Shown piece by piece: positions 1 through 9,645 of a stretch of DNA of 42,013 nucleotides; position 1 is the stretch's first letter, and each line of letters opens with the position of its first letter. Where the stretch lies: positions 85,533 to 127,545 of the forward strand of contig NVVD01000001.1 of assembly GCA_002402105.1 (NCBI GenBank), given 5' to 3'. The stretch comes from Candidatus Cloacimonadota bacterium (GTDB taxonomy: Bacteria > Muiribacteriota > UBA6191). The position numbers were made by a program, and so were the translations under genes. A model generated the notes under the pieces. The model had not been told where the DNA came from. It saw only the letters and a list, made by a program, of their open reading frames with translations, and ran no database searches.

Positions 1-3000
1 AGTTTTTTGAGCGTCATCCCATCTTTCAAGGTCTTGATATACTTTTGATAACTTCTCTAAAACATCTAAGTTACTTTCGTTGAGCTCAAGTATATTTTGG
101 TAAGCTTCAATTGCTTTATCATCTTGAGAGAGAGCTACGTAAGTATCACCGATTAACTCTTGAGATTCTATAACCCACTTAGGGTCATCTTTTAAGTTTT
201 CTCCCCAATCTAAAGAATCTTGAAAGTCACCATTTTTATAAAATGCTTTTGTTAAATGGTAGATTACCTCTTGAGATTTTGGCTGTATTTGGTTTGCTTT
301 TTTAAGATTATCAATAGATGGTAGATATGCTCCAAGATTATAATGAGCAAGACCAAGGTTCATGTAAATACTAGAGTCATTTTGATCTATTTCTAGTGCT
401 TTTTCAAATTCAGAAATAGCCTGATTATAATTTGTTTTCTTAATTGCACTTAAACCTAATTTAAAGTAAATTTCTGCATTAGAGCCTTGTAGCTCTTTAG
501 CTAGTTGATACTCTTTAGTTGCATCTTCTGAGTAATTTTTAGATTCATATACTTTAGCAAGTTTATAATGAGCTTCTGCTGAATTTGGCGTAATTTCAAT
601 AGCTCTTTCAAAAGATTTTTGAGCTTGATCTAAATTGTCAGTTTCGTTTAAAATATCTCCTAGATAAATATAGACCTCTTGATGTCTTGAGTCTAATTGA
701 ATAACCTTTCGATAGGTTTTAATAGCTCTTTTGTAGGCTTCTTTTTCAGCATATGATTTACCCAGTTCAAAATGAGCTTTAATATTAGTTGGGTATGTTT
801 TAATTGCTTCTTCAAAAAGATGAATTAACTTTACATATTGTTTTTTTGTTTCGTAAATTCCACCTAAAGAGTAAATAGCCTCCATAAATTCTGGGTTTAG
901 CTTTAGGGCTTTTTCATATGATTTAACTGCTTTTTCAAGTTTATTTTCTTTTCTATAGGCTTCTCCTAATTCAAAAAAGTATAAAGCATTGTTAGGAGAT
1001 TTTTTAATAGCACTCTCATATAAACGAATGATTGATTTATGATTTTGAATTAGTTTGTATTTGTTACCAAGTCGATAAATTACATCTAACATATCGGGGT
1101 CGAATTGGAGTGCTAACTCATAATGTCTAATAGCATCGTTAGTATCATTTTGTTTTTCATAACATTCGGCTAAAAATTTATGGTAAACAGGTGATTCTTC
1201 TTCAACTTCAATAGAAGATTTGATTGAGCTTATAGCCAAACTCAATTGATTTTTTTGTAAAAATATTTGTGCTAAAAAATAGTGAGAATCTGGGTGAGAC
1301 TGATCTAAATCAAGGCATTTATTGAAATATTCTCTAGAGGCTTCAATTTGTTTTGTTTTATAAAAAGTTAAACCAAGATTAAAGAAAAGTTCTTCTGATT
1401 CAGGTAAAAGTGGCAAACATATTTTGAAGTATTCATTTGCTTTTTTATAGTCTTCTTGTTTTAAATAAATTTTCCCTAGTTGTAAATTAGATTCAGGGTG
1501 AAGTTTGTCAATCATTAAAACATCATTAAATTTTGCAATAGATAATTTATTTTGATGAGAGTTAAAGTAATAGTGACCTAATTCTAAAAGAGCTAAAGTA
1601 TGATCCGGTTTTAATGATATAGCTTCTTTTAATTCATCTAAGGCATCACTAATAGAACCTTGATTAATATATGCTTTACCAAGTTGGTATCTAAATTCGG
1701 CATTACCTGGTTGATAAGCTACAGCAGTTTGAAATTTATCAACAGCTAAGTCTAGCCGACCTCTATGAATATAAATTTTACCAAGTTCAAAATAAACTTC
1801 TGGTACAGAAGGGTCACATTCGATTGATTTATTTAGTTTTTGAATTGCTAAATCTAGGTTTCCTTCTTTTTTGTGGGTTAAGCCTAGAGATAAATAAATC
1901 TCAGAGTAATCGGGCTTAAGCTCTAAAGCAAAGTTATATTGTTCAACAGCCTCTTTTAATCTATCTAGCTCATTGAAACAGTTACCTAAAATAACATGAG
2001 TTTTTTCATTTGGCTCTATTTGAATAACTTTTTGTAAGTAATCACAGGCTGGCTGAAATTCTTTTTCTTTCATGAACAATAAAGCTAATGAATAGTTTGT
2101 TTTAACATGATTTGGATTTAAATCTAAAGCTTCATAAAATGCATCTTTAGATTTTTCAAGAAGATTCAGCTGTAAGTAAGATTCACCTAAAAGGTAGAAG
2201 AGTTCAGGGTCATCAGATATTTTTTCAGATGCTCGTTTGAAAAAAGTGATAGCTTCTTTGAATTCATTTTGAGAAAATTTAATCTCTCCTAATTTTTTAA
2301 GACTTTCTTTATGGCTAAAGTCTTCTTTTAAAACCTTATTAAAAAAACTTTCTGCTTTAGAGTAATTTTTTAATTTTAAGTTTAATTGCCCAATAGAAAA
2401 TAAAATAGAAGCATTATTTGGATCGAGTTCTTGAGATTTAAAATAATATTCAAAAGCTTTATCATAATGATGCTTTTTTTCATATCCTTTAGCGAGTAAG
2501 TAGCTTGATTCTATATTTTCTGGGTCATACTCTAAAATTTGGTATAGAGTTTCATTCATTTTTTCAATTAAATCTTGAGATTGATAAATTTGTGCCAAGT
2601 GAAATAAGGCTTCGATAGAGTTAGGATACCACTCCAGAACTTGCTTATATGTTTCTTCTGCTTCATATATTCTATCACGATTATGGTAAAGTTCTCCTAA
2701 GTCTAATAAGGCCTTTAGATGTTTTTTAGAGCTTGCAATAAGTTGTCTTAACTCTTGCTCTTGAAGTTCTGTATCGCCTTCTTTAGCATAAATTTGGCTT
2801 AGATTATATCTAGCAACGAGGTCTTTTTCATCTAAAGTTAAAACTTCTTTATATCGTTGTCTTGCAATATCAAATTTTTCTTCAAAATAATAACTATGGG
2901 CATACTCTAATACTGCTCTTGAATGCTTGTGATCAATTTTCATTAATTTTTCAAGAGGTTTTCTAGCATCAATGTAGTTTCCTAGTAAGTTTAATAAATG

Positions 3001-5100
3001 TCCTGAACGAAATAAGGCTAGTCGATCATTAGAATCAAAGTCTAAGATTTTTTGATATTGAGAAAGTGCTTTTTGATAGTCATTTTGCTCAAAAAATATT
3101 TGTCCAATTAATCCGTAACTTTTTAAAAAAGTTGAGTCAAGTTCAATAGCTTGTGTTAATTCAGATAAAGATTGAGAATACTCTGCATTAAGATAAAAAA
3201 TTTCACCGAGTTCAAAATGAGCCCATGCATCATTTGGTTGAATTTTTAATACAGTATTACAAAGTTCAATAGATTTATCATAATCTCCCTGTTGAGAGTA
3301 AATCTTTGAAAGGTGGGCATAAGCAGGCATAAAATTAGAATTTAATGAAAGAGCCATATTGTAATTTGTAATAGCTAAATTAGTTTCATTTTCTATTTGA
3401 TGAATTTGGGCCATCAAGTGATAGCATTCTGCTTCTTCTGGAAGTTGTTGTAGAATTGTATTACAAAGTGACTTAGCTTTTTCAAAACTTTCAGTATGCA
3501 TAGTTTTAAAGTCTGTATGCAAGTATAGATAATGTAGTGAAAAATATGCTTCTTTTAATTCAGGGTTTGTTCGGATGGCTTTTTCAAATTGCTGCTCTGC
3601 TTTTAGTAAGATTTCTTCTTTGTATGAAAAGCTTTGATGAAAAGTTAAATAAGCATAGCCTAGAAGGTAGGTTAAAATAGCATTATTTGGGCTAAAAAAC
3701 TCAGCTTGTTTATAAGTTTTAATCAAGTTTTCATAAGTTTGAGGAGCATTGTTTTGATTTTGATATTTTTGCCAGTTTAAATCAATTAACTTTTTACCAG
3801 CTAAGATAGAATCTGGTTTATTGGCTAAAATAAGTTTGTATTCACCTATGGCTTCATCAATGCTATGAAATTGCTCGTATGTATCAGCAAGGTCTAATCG
3901 AATACTAAGAACCTCTAGTGTAGTACTTTCTTTTAGGCTTAATAAATTATTATACGGGTTATAACCAAGAGTTTCTGAGATATCTAAAAAATTACGAAAT
4001 TTAGAAATTGATTGTTCATGAAATCTTGTTGCTTTATACAATTGTGCTAGTTTAGCTAGTGCATAAGCATTAAAAGGATCATGAAGAGTACATTTTTTTA
4101 ATAAACTTATAGACTCGTTGTATTCAAACTTTTCTTCGTGAATAATAGCTAATCTTAATAAGGAGTCTAAATGATACGGGTTTTCTTCAATAGATTTGTT
4201 ATAGTTTTCTATAGCTAAATCAAGATTTTTAGAGTCATTTTGATCTCTATATTGAATTTCGTATGCTTCTGCAAGTTCAAAGTAGGCTTGGTCTATTTGT
4301 TGTTTAATTTTTAAGGCCTTATTGCATTCTTTGATTGCAGTGTCATAGTCTACTTTGTTTGAGTCAAGTTTTGGGTGCAGGGCTGCGTATTTAAGTGCCC
4401 AATGAAGATAAGGGTTTTTATTATTTTTGATAGAAGCATTTAATATTTTTTTAGCACTTTTGATTCTTGAGGTTAAGTCTTGGCTACCATCAAGAAGTAA
4501 ATGGCCCATTGCTAAAGCATAACAAGAACCAATGTTTTTGGTTTCTTTTCGGCTTTTAAGACGTTCAATTACTCGGTCATACATCTCAGTTTTTGAGATA
4601 TAATCTTGATACATGTAAGAATATTGTTTGATTTGTTTTACATATGCAGGAAAATACTCAGGAGAAATATTAATAACATTTTTAAAATATAAAATTGCAT
4701 CATCAAATTGTTTATTTAAAGATGCTAATACACCAAGTTTTAAATTAGACATTAGGTGATCGGGGTCAGCTAAGACCACTTTTTTATATTCAGACCCAGC
4801 TTCAAAAATTTTACCTTGAAGATAGTATTGTTCTCCACGGTTGAAATATAAATCAGCTCTTTCTAAACGATCTTGTTTAGACATTTTTTCTAATGAATAC
4901 TCAAGATTTTTAGACTCATGCTCAGAGTGAGACTGTTTTAAGGTATCCATATAAGCACTAGCTGCAACTCCCATTTTCGCAAGAAAACAGGATTCATTAC
5001 TAGGATCAAAAAATGTACACTTTGTACGGATACAAGGACTTACTTCGTTTTCGCTTTTAGCACCAACGACACCAATAAAAGGGCATGCACCAACGCTCAT
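1..5100 (-). CDS. Giant TPR-repeat protein (C-terminus beyond window)
   Basis: One open frame runs without a stop from ATG at 5098-5100 to the window edge, giving at least 1,700 residues. The start has a good ribosome site (AGGAG, 9 bases upstream). Residues 1-44 carry four cysteines (C6, C23, C28, C38) around 'ACPFIG' and 'CIRTKC'; Cys is rare afterwards. From about residue 70 to the edge the protein is back-to-back 34-residue tetratricopeptide repeats, probably more than 40, seen as recurring 'A...Y..AL.LDP' helices. There is no signal peptide, so a cytoplasmic scaffold or protein-interaction role is likely. The Cys cluster could bind a metal; this is inference. It is transcribed away from the small-protein/lipoprotein pair. 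No catalytic domain is visible in the part present, but one could lie beyond the edge. Confidence 0.9.
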   Translation of the reverse strand, partial: MSVGACPFIGVVGAKSENEVSPCIRTKCTFFDPSNESCFLAKMGVAASAYMDTLKQSHSEHESKNLEYSLEKMSKQDRLERADLYFNRGEQYYLQGKIFEAGSEYKKVVLADPDHLMSNLKLGVLASLNKQFDDAILYFKNVINISPEYFPAYVKQIKQYSYMYQDYISKTEMYDRVIERLKSRKETKNIGSCYALAMGHLLLDGSQDLTSRIKSAKKILNASIKNNKNPYLHWALKYAALHPKLDSNKVDYDTAIKECNKALKIKQQIDQAYFELAEAYEIQYRDQNDSKNLDLAIENYNKSIEENPYHLDSLLRLAIIHEEKFEYNESISLLKKCTLHDPFNAYALAKLAQLYKATRFHEQSISKFRNFLDISETLGYNPYNNLLSLKESTTLEVLSIRLDLADTYEQFHSIDEAIGEYKLILANKPDSILAGKKLIDLNWQKYQNQNNAPQTYENLIKTYKQAEFFSPNNAILTYLLGYAYLTFHQSFSYKEEILLKAEQQFEKAIRTNPELKEAYFSLHYLYLHTDFKTMHTESFEKAKSLCNTILQQLPEEAECYHLMAQIHQIENETNLAITNYNMALSLNSNFMPAYAHLSKIYSQQGDYDKSIELCNTVLKIQPNDAWAHFELGEIFYLNAEYSQSLSELTQAIELDSTFLKSYGLIGQIFFEQNDYQKALSQYQKILDFDSNDRLALFRSGHLLNLLGNYIDARKPLEKLMKIDHKHSRAVLEYAHSYYFEEKFDIARQRYKEVLTLDEKDLVARYNLSQIYAKEGDTELQEQELRQLIASSKKHLKALLDLGELYHNRDRIYEAEETYKQVLEWYPNSIEALFHLAQIYQSQDLIEKMNETLYQILEYDPENIESSYLLAKGYEKKHHYDKAFEYYFKSQELDPNNASILFSIGQLNLKLKNYSKAESFFNKVLKEDFSHKESLKKLGEIKFSQNEFKEAITFFKRASEKISDDPELFYLLGESYLQLNLLEKSKDAFYEALDLNPNHVKTNYSLALLFMKEKEFQPACDYLQKVIQIEPNEKTHVILGNCFNELDRLKEAVEQYNFALELKPDYSEIYLSLGLTHKKEGNLDLAIQKLNKSIECDPSVPEVYFELGKIYIHRGRLDLAVDKFQTAVAYQPGNAEFRYQLGKAYINQGSISDALDELKEAISLKPDHTLALLELGHYYFNSHQNKLSIAKFNDVLMIDKLHPESNLQLGKIYLKQEDYKKANEYFKICLPLLPESEELFFNLGLTFYKTKQIEASREYFNKCLDLDQSHPDSHYFLAQIFLQKNQLSLAISSIKSSIEVEEESPVYHKFLAECYEKQNDTNDAIRHYELALQFDPDMLDVIYRLGNKYKLIQNHKSIIRLYESAIKKSPNNALYFFELGEAYRKENKLEKAVKSYEKALKLNPEFMEAIYSLGGIYETKKQYVKLIHLFEEAIKTYPTNIKAHFELGKSYAEKEAYKRAIKTYRKVIQLDSRHQEVYIYLGDILNETDNLDQAQKSFERAIEITPNSAEAHYKLAKVYESKNYSEDATKEYQLAKELQGSNAEIYFKLGLSAIKKTNYNQAISEFEKALEIDQNDSSIYMNLGLAHYNLGAYLPSIDNLKKANQIQPKSQEVIYHLTKAFYKNGDFQDSLDWGENLKDDPKWVIESQELIGDTYVALSQDDKAIEAYQNILELNESNLDVLEKLSKVYQDLERWDDAQKT

Positions 5101-5440
5101 GAATTATGCTCCTAATAAACAAAACCTCAATAGATATTGCTTATTTATTACCTCAAGTTATCATCATAACTAGAAGATTTTGGGACTCTATAGTATTTAT
5201 AAACTTTAAATTGATTGTAAATCAATTATTGATACTACAAATATATCCCATTTTATATATTTAAAATAATGAAATCAATATGAAAAAATAACACAAAAAC
5301 CTATTAATTTCAAAAACTTATGTATGTCTTTTGCCAAAGTTGTACGTTTTTGTTTTTCATTACTTGGATTAGTGTACAAATAAATAACAAAAACGTATTA
5401 TGTTTTTGTAAAAAATATATTATTAATAGAGGATTTTTGA
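5098..5440. promoter_or_regulatory. Divergent intergenic control region with dyads
   Basis: About 340 bases without a gene separate the divergent TPR gene and the 75-aa membrane protein gene. It holds three clear dyads: AATTGATT-GTA-AATCAATT at 5209-5227; an 11-base inverted pair ACGTTTTTGTT (5344-5354) and AACAAAAACGT (5386-5396); and TTGTAC (5340-5345) facing GTACAA (5374-5379). On the minus strand TTGATT and TATAAA lie 18 bases apart and could be the promoter of the TPR gene. No experimental support; the assignments are inferences from sequence symmetry. Confidence 0.4.
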
Positions 5441-5668
5441 ATGGATTTTGAGTGGAAATGGCCCTATCTAATTTGTGGTATTCTTATGACTGGTATGGGA
5501 GCCTATGCTGTGAAGTCATTTTTAAGTGAAAAAGAATCTAAGATTATGTCTGAAAACCCTCCTCAGTTAGTATTTTTAATTGGTCTTATATTATTTATTC
5601 TTGGTTTTATTGTGTTAAGACTGTCATGGGTTTTATTTTTTGGTTTAAGTAAATCGGTTGTTTTTTAA
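5441..5668 (+). CDS. Small two-helix membrane protein
   Basis: A 75-residue protein of no recognised family. Two hydrophobic segments (about residues 8-26 and 42-68) are separated by a short charged stretch (SEKESK), so it is probably an inner-membrane hairpin with both ends on the same side. ATG at 5441 is preceded by AGAGG. The lipoprotein gene begins 10 bases after its stop, so the two are probably co-transcribed. It may help insert or anchor the lipoprotein partner, but nothing in the sequence proves this. Confidence 0.65.
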   Translation: MDFEWKWPYLICGILMTGMGAYAVKSFLSEKESKIMSENPPQLVFLIGLILFILGFIVLRLSWVLFFGLSKSVVF

Positions 5669-5678
5669 TGGACTGCAT

Positions 5679-6827
5679 ATGAAAAAAGTATTAAAATTAA
5701 CTTATGGACTCTCATTAACTTTATTAATTGGTTGTTCAGGCTCTGGAAATAAACCTGCTGTTCATCCAGAAGATACTACTGTTTTGAAAACAGAACTAAA
5801 AAAAGAAATTCCTGAAGAAATTGAAGAAGAGGACGACTTAGACTTTGAAGATATGGAAATTGAAGAAGTTCAAGAGATTTTAAAAAAATTAATGGGGAAC
5901 AAAAATTATGAAGAGGCCAAAAAAGTAGCTCAATTTTTATTAGAAGATGACTCAGAGCCTTTAAAATATCATTTTGATTCCGGTAAAATATATTTTTATT
6001 TAAAAGAATATGATTTAGCAATGAACGAATTTTATCATATATTGGAAAATTTAGAAGACACAGAAGATGAGTTAGGATTTGAAAAACCAGAATTAAATGT
6101 TTTTTTTAAAAAAGGGTTAGAAAAATCAAAAGAACTTAAAAACTCATTAGAAAAACTAGAAGATGATAAAGAATTTTCAGATTTAGTAATTACTTTATTG
6201 AAATTAGACCCAAGCTTTTCTTTTAAAGGTTTAAAAACTAAACAAGGAAAAAACGGAAATAATACTTATTTTATTGTTCGAGCGTTAAAATATTATCAAG
6301 AGGCTTTAAAAGAAGATAGAGAATTTTGGAACTATTATAAGTATTCGTTTTTAAACTTTAAAATGAAATGGTACTCAGATGCAAAAAAAAGTATCGAAAA
6401 ATCTTTATCTTTAGCTGATACCCAAGCTCAAATATTTTTTGCTTTAGGTTTACAAAATAAGCTACAAGAGGCTTCCCCTAATGGAAAACAAAGCGAACTA
6501 GATAAGTTATCAGCTTTAGACTTAACAGAAGATATGCTCAATGAATTTTTGAGTAAATATAAGCAAACTTTAAATCAAGAGCAAATGGATCAAGTCAGAA
6601 TAATGATGAAAAAAGCCATGAAGTTAAAAGGTAAACTTGAAAAAGCAGAAGATGATGAAGCAAGACTAGCTCTTTTAAAGGGCTTTATTGTAGACTCTAA
6701 GGATTTATTGTCTAATAAGGGCTTTCCCCCAGACATCACTAAAAAAATTGACTCTGCCTTAAAGAAATCAAATAAACGATTAGCTGAACTTGAAGAACAA
6801 ATTAAGATTAAAAAATCTGTAGAATAA
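5679..6827 (+). CDS. Acidic helical lipoprotein of unknown function
   Basis: The start is set at ATG 5679 because it opens a lipoprotein signal: basic MKK, hydrophobic core, lipobox LIGC, Cys at residue 19. A TTG seven codons upstream would put extra residues before the signal. The mature protein is very rich in Glu and Lys, with an acidic run after the lipobox (about residues 40-65) and then helical, TPR-like segments with 'KNYEEAKKVAQFLL' and 'KEYDLAMNEFYHIL'. The TPR similarity is loose. It probably sits on the periplasmic side of a membrane as an adaptor. The operon partner is the 75-aa membrane protein just upstream. A terminator follows at 6957-6993. I do not recognise the family. Confidence 0.75.
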   Translation: MKKVLKLTYGLSLTLLIGCSGSGNKPAVHPEDTTVLKTELKKEIPEEIEEEDDLDFEDMEIEEVQEILKKLMGNKNYEEAKKVAQFLLEDDSEPLKYHFDSGKIYFYLKEYDLAMNEFYHILENLEDTEDELGFEKPELNVFFKKGLEKSKELKNSLEKLEDDKEFSDLVITLLKLDPSFSFKGLKTKQGKNGNNTYFIVRALKYYQEALKEDREFWNYYKYSFLNFKMKWYSDAKKSIEKSLSLADTQAQIFFALGLQNKLQEASPNGKQSELDKLSALDLTEDMLNEFLSKYKQTLNQEQMDQVRIMMKKAMKLKGKLEKAEDDEARLALLKGFIVDSKDLLSNKGFPPDITKKIDSALKKSNKRLAELEEQIKIKKSVE

Positions 6828-6956
6828 GCCTTTAAATAAATGCCATTTAAAATCAAAAAAATGTTTTAATTTTTTTTAGGATATTAAATAGATTTATTAG
6901 ATAAAATATATAAAAGGATATATTCAATATAATAAATTTTGAGTCAAATTCAATAT

Positions 6957-6993
6957 AAAAAAGGCCCAAATCTTAAATTTGAGCCTTTGTTTT
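6957..6993. terminator. Shared bidirectional terminator
   Basis: A hairpin pairs 6960-6971 (AAAGGCCCAAAT) with 6977-6988 (ATTTGAGCCTTT), with one C/A mismatch and a five-base loop. It has a T-run on the plus side (TTTGTTTTT) and A-rich DNA on the left, so it can end transcripts from both the lipoprotein gene and the convergent clpP operon. Confidence 0.75.
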
Positions 6994-7574
6994 TATAAAT
7001 TAGGTAGTTCAGAGTAGCTACTAATGATTTTATCAACCATTCCGTAGTCTTTAGCCTCTTTAGCATCAAGCCAGAAATCTCTATTGGTGTCTTTTTTGAC
7101 ATCTTCAAGAGATTTGCCAGTTTTATCACTAATTAGCTGATTTAACTCAGCTTTAGTTTTAATAATTTGAGCTGCATGAATTTCAATTTCTGATGCTGTA
7201 CCTTGCATTCCACCAAGTGGTTGGTGTAAAAGGTATTCAGAGTGTGCAAGTGAAAATCTATTTTTAACCTCAGGTTGTAAATAGATGATTGCAGCAATTG
7301 ATGCTACCATACCACAACCAATTGTATATACAGTTGGTTTGATAAACTCCATAACATCATAAATTGCAAGACCAGAGTTAACCTCTCCTCCTGGAGAGTT
7401 GATAAACAAAAAAATTGGTTTGTCTGGGTCATCTTGCTCTAATAAAAATAGGGTATCAACAATTTTCTTAGCTGATTTAGAATTAACATCTTCACTTAAA
7501 AAAATCTTTCTTGATTTTAACGTTAAACCTAATATATCTGTTTTTTCTTCTTCTTTATTTTTTTCTTCTGACAT
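6993..7574 (-). CDS. clpP: ClpP-family serine protease subunit
   Basis: 193 residues, the usual ClpP length, in the cytoplasm. ClpP forms the proteolytic barrel fed by Clp AAA+ unfoldases. The catalytic triad is readable: Ser92 in GMVASIAA, His117 in LLHQPLGG, Asp166 in TNRDFW. The substrate-strand motif INSPGGEVNSG (59-69) is present. The charged N-terminal tail MSEEKNKEEEK is longer and more acidic than usual. It is the last gene of an operon with the transsulfuration pair, 9 bases after the lyase stop, which is an unusual partnership. No clpX or tig is adjacent, so this could be a second ClpP paralogue. Confidence 0.93.
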   Translation of the reverse strand: MSEEKNKEEEKTDILGLTLKSRKIFLSEDVNSKSAKKIVDTLFLLEQDDPDKPIFLFINSPGGEVNSGLAIYDVMEFIKPTVYTIGCGMVASIAAIIYLQPEVKNRFSLAHSEYLLHQPLGGMQGTASEIEIHAAQIIKTKAELNQLISDKTGKSLEDVKKDTNRDFWLDAKEAKDYGMVDKIISSYSELPNL

Positions 7575-7583
7575 TTTAACTCC

Positions 7584-8723
7584 TTAAGCCTGATCTATGG
7601 CTAGCTTTAAATCCTCTAGGATATCTTCGACATCTTCGATTCCAACAGAAAGTCTAATTAAACCATCTGCAATTCCTAAAATCTCTCTTTGTTCTTTCGG
7701 TACAGAAGCGTGAGTCATCAAGGCAGGAACAGAAACTAAAGACTCAACAGCACCTAAGCTTTCTGCTAGAGTAAATATTTTAAGTGACTTTAAAAAGTTT
7801 TCAGGAGTCCCAGATTTAAGTTCAAATGATAACATTCCACCAAAGCCACTAGTTTGAGAAAGACCAATCTCATAATTAAAATGAGATTTTAAGCCAGAGT
7901 AAAATACTTTAGATACTTTATCATGACTTTCTAAAAAGTCAGCGACTTTAATAGCGTTTTGTTGGTGGGCTAACATTCTGACTGATAAGGTTTTAATACC
8001 TCTTAGGATTAACCAAGAGTCAAAAGCTGAGAGTACAGCACCACAAGAGTTTTGTACGAATCTAACCTCTTCTAAATCTTCTTTGTTTGAACAAGATAAA
8101 AAGCCGCCAAGTACATCAGAATGACCTCCAAGATACTTTGTTGCTGAATGAATAACATAATCAGCACCAAGTGTTATTGGCTTTTGAAAAATAGGTGTCA
8201 TAAAAGTGTTATCAACACAAAGTTTTATATTTTTACTATGTGCTAAATCAGCAACTTTTCTAATATCTGTGATATCCATTAATGGATTTGTTGGAGTTTC
8301 TATATATATTAATTTAGTATTTTCTAAAATTGCTGTTTCTAGATTTTTTAAATCAGTAGTATCTACAAAAGAAAATTTAATATCAAATTTTTCAAAAACT
8401 TTGGTAAATACCCTATAAGTACCACCATAAACATTACCAGATACAATTACATGGTCGTTTGCTTTTAATGTCAAGATTAAAGTGGATATAGCAGCCATTC
8501 CGCTTGAAAAACCTGCTGTACCATATGCTTGCTCTAAGCTAGAAATATTGTCTTCGACCATATTTCTGTTAGGGTGAGAAGTACGGCAATAGTCGTGGTC
8601 TTTGAAATTACCTACTCCATCTTGAATGTAAGTTGTTGATAAATATACAGGAGGTGAAACACAACCAGCTAGGGGCTCAGGTGTATAACCGTCATGGATT
8701 ACTTTTGTTGCTATTTTTTTCAT
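7584..8723 (-). CDS. Cystathionine gamma-lyase/synthase (Cys/Met PLP enzyme)
   Basis: A 379-residue PLP enzyme of the Cys/Met metabolism family (MetB, MccB, CTH). The PLP lysine is K196 in HSATKYLGGHSD; Tyr45 and Arg47 in DYCRTSHP match the phosphate-binding YxR motif of the neighbouring subunit, although the usual NP(T/S)R is replaced by HPNR. The gene overlaps the cystathionine beta-synthase-like gene by 4 bases (ATGA), implying translational coupling. With that partner, the likely job is cystathionine gamma-lyase: cystathionine to cysteine, 2-oxobutyrate and ammonia. Synthase activity (MetB) cannot be excluded from sequence alone. Confidence 0.85.
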   Translation of the reverse strand: MKKIATKVIHDGYTPEPLAGCVSPPVYLSTTYIQDGVGNFKDHDYCRTSHPNRNMVEDNISSLEQAYGTAGFSSGMAAISTLILTLKANDHVIVSGNVYGGTYRVFTKVFEKFDIKFSFVDTTDLKNLETAILENTKLIYIETPTNPLMDITDIRKVADLAHSKNIKLCVDNTFMTPIFQKPITLGADYVIHSATKYLGGHSDVLGGFLSCSNKEDLEEVRFVQNSCGAVLSAFDSWLILRGIKTLSVRMLAHQQNAIKVADFLESHDKVSKVFYSGLKSHFNYEIGLSQTSGFGGMLSFELKSGTPENFLKSLKIFTLAESLGAVESLVSVPALMTHASVPKEQREILGIADGLIRLSVGIEDVEDILEDLKLAIDQA

Positions 8724-9637
8724 ATGTCTAGGATTCCTTTACTGATATAGCGCTCAAGTCGATCAGGTAAAATTGTTACTACGATATCATCTGGGCCAAG
8801 TGTTTTAGCAAGCTCTATTGCTGCAAACACATTTGCTCCACAAGAACCTCCGCCCAAAATTTGTTCTTTTAAGGAGAGTTCTTTGATTGTATTTTTTATA
8901 TCTTCATCACTAATGGTATAAACACCATCAGATAAGTTCATGTCTAAAGTATCAGGAATGTAATTATTACCGATTCCTTCAACCCAATGAGGGCCTTCTT
9001 CTCCACCGCCAATTGTTGACCCTTCTGGCTCAACAACATAAGTTTTGACATTTGGGTTTTTTTCTTTTAAAAACTTTGCTACACCAGAAAATGTACCACC
9101 AGTACCAGCTCCAGCTAAAAAAGCTGTAACTTTGCCTTTTGTTTGCTCATAAATTTCAGGGCCAGTAGATTGATAATGAGATAGGGGATTATCTGGATTT
9201 GTAAATTGGTTTGCTACCCATGAATTTGGAGTTGCTCTATTAATTTCATGAGCTTTATCTATTGCACCCTTCATGCCTATGTCAGAAGGGGTTCTGATGA
9301 CTGTTCCTCCTAAAAATTCTATAGTTTTTTGTTTTTCCATAGAAAAACGATCAGGCATAAGGCAGATAAATTTATAACCAAGGCCTGCTGTAACAATTGC
9401 AAGGGCAATACCAGTATTACCAGCAGTTGCCTCAATGACTGTTCCGCCTTCTTTGATATCTCCTCGCTCAATGGCTTTTTCAAGCATAAAAGCTGCAATA
9501 CGGTCTTTTACAGATGAACCTGGAGTATTATATTCAAATTTCGCCCAAACTTTTGCTCCACCTTTTGGTGACATATTATTTAAAACCTGTATTGGTGTTT
9601 TACCGATACATTCAGAAGAGTTTTGATATACATGCAT
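8720..9637 (-). CDS. Cystathionine beta-synthase-type / cysteine synthase-family PLP enzyme
   Basis: A 305-residue fold-type II PLP enzyme. PLP Lys44 lies in GSSVKDRIA; the substrate loop TAGNTG (about 70-75) and the phosphate loop GAGTGGTFSG (about 176-185) are both intact. The C-terminal 'PDRLERYISKG' resembles the MccA/YrhA and CBS catalytic core more than CysK. There is no regulatory CBS-pair or heme domain. It probably condenses homocysteine with serine or O-acetylserine to cystathionine, feeding the coupled lyase downstream. It sits 8 bases after the small protein at 9646-9873. A plain O-acetylserine sulfhydrylase is the main alternative. Confidence 0.85.
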   Translation of the reverse strand: MHVYQNSSECIGKTPIQVLNNMSPKGGAKVWAKFEYNTPGSSVKDRIAAFMLEKAIERGDIKEGGTVIEATAGNTGIALAIVTAGLGYKFICLMPDRFSMEKQKTIEFLGGTVIRTPSDIGMKGAIDKAHEINRATPNSWVANQFTNPDNPLSHYQSTGPEIYEQTKGKVTAFLAGAGTGGTFSGVAKFLKEKNPNVKTYVVEPEGSTIGGGEEGPHWVEGIGNNYIPDTLDMNLSDGVYTISDEDIKNTIKELSLKEQILGGGSCGANVFAAIELAKTLGPDDIVVTILPDRLERYISKGILDI

Positions 9638-9645
9638 ATTTGCTC

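Noticed and set aside
1..5100. CRISPR-like or tandem DNA repeat array suggested by the periodic minus-strand sequence
   Set aside because: The repeats are degenerate 34-codon TPR units in one frame, not identical DNA repeats with spacers.
5776..7587. Antisense and offset open frames over the lipoprotein and clpP genes (for example 5776-6021, 6590-6856, 7399-7587)
   Set aside because: They lie inside genes with clear family or signal support, have no ribosome sites and show no protein features of their own.
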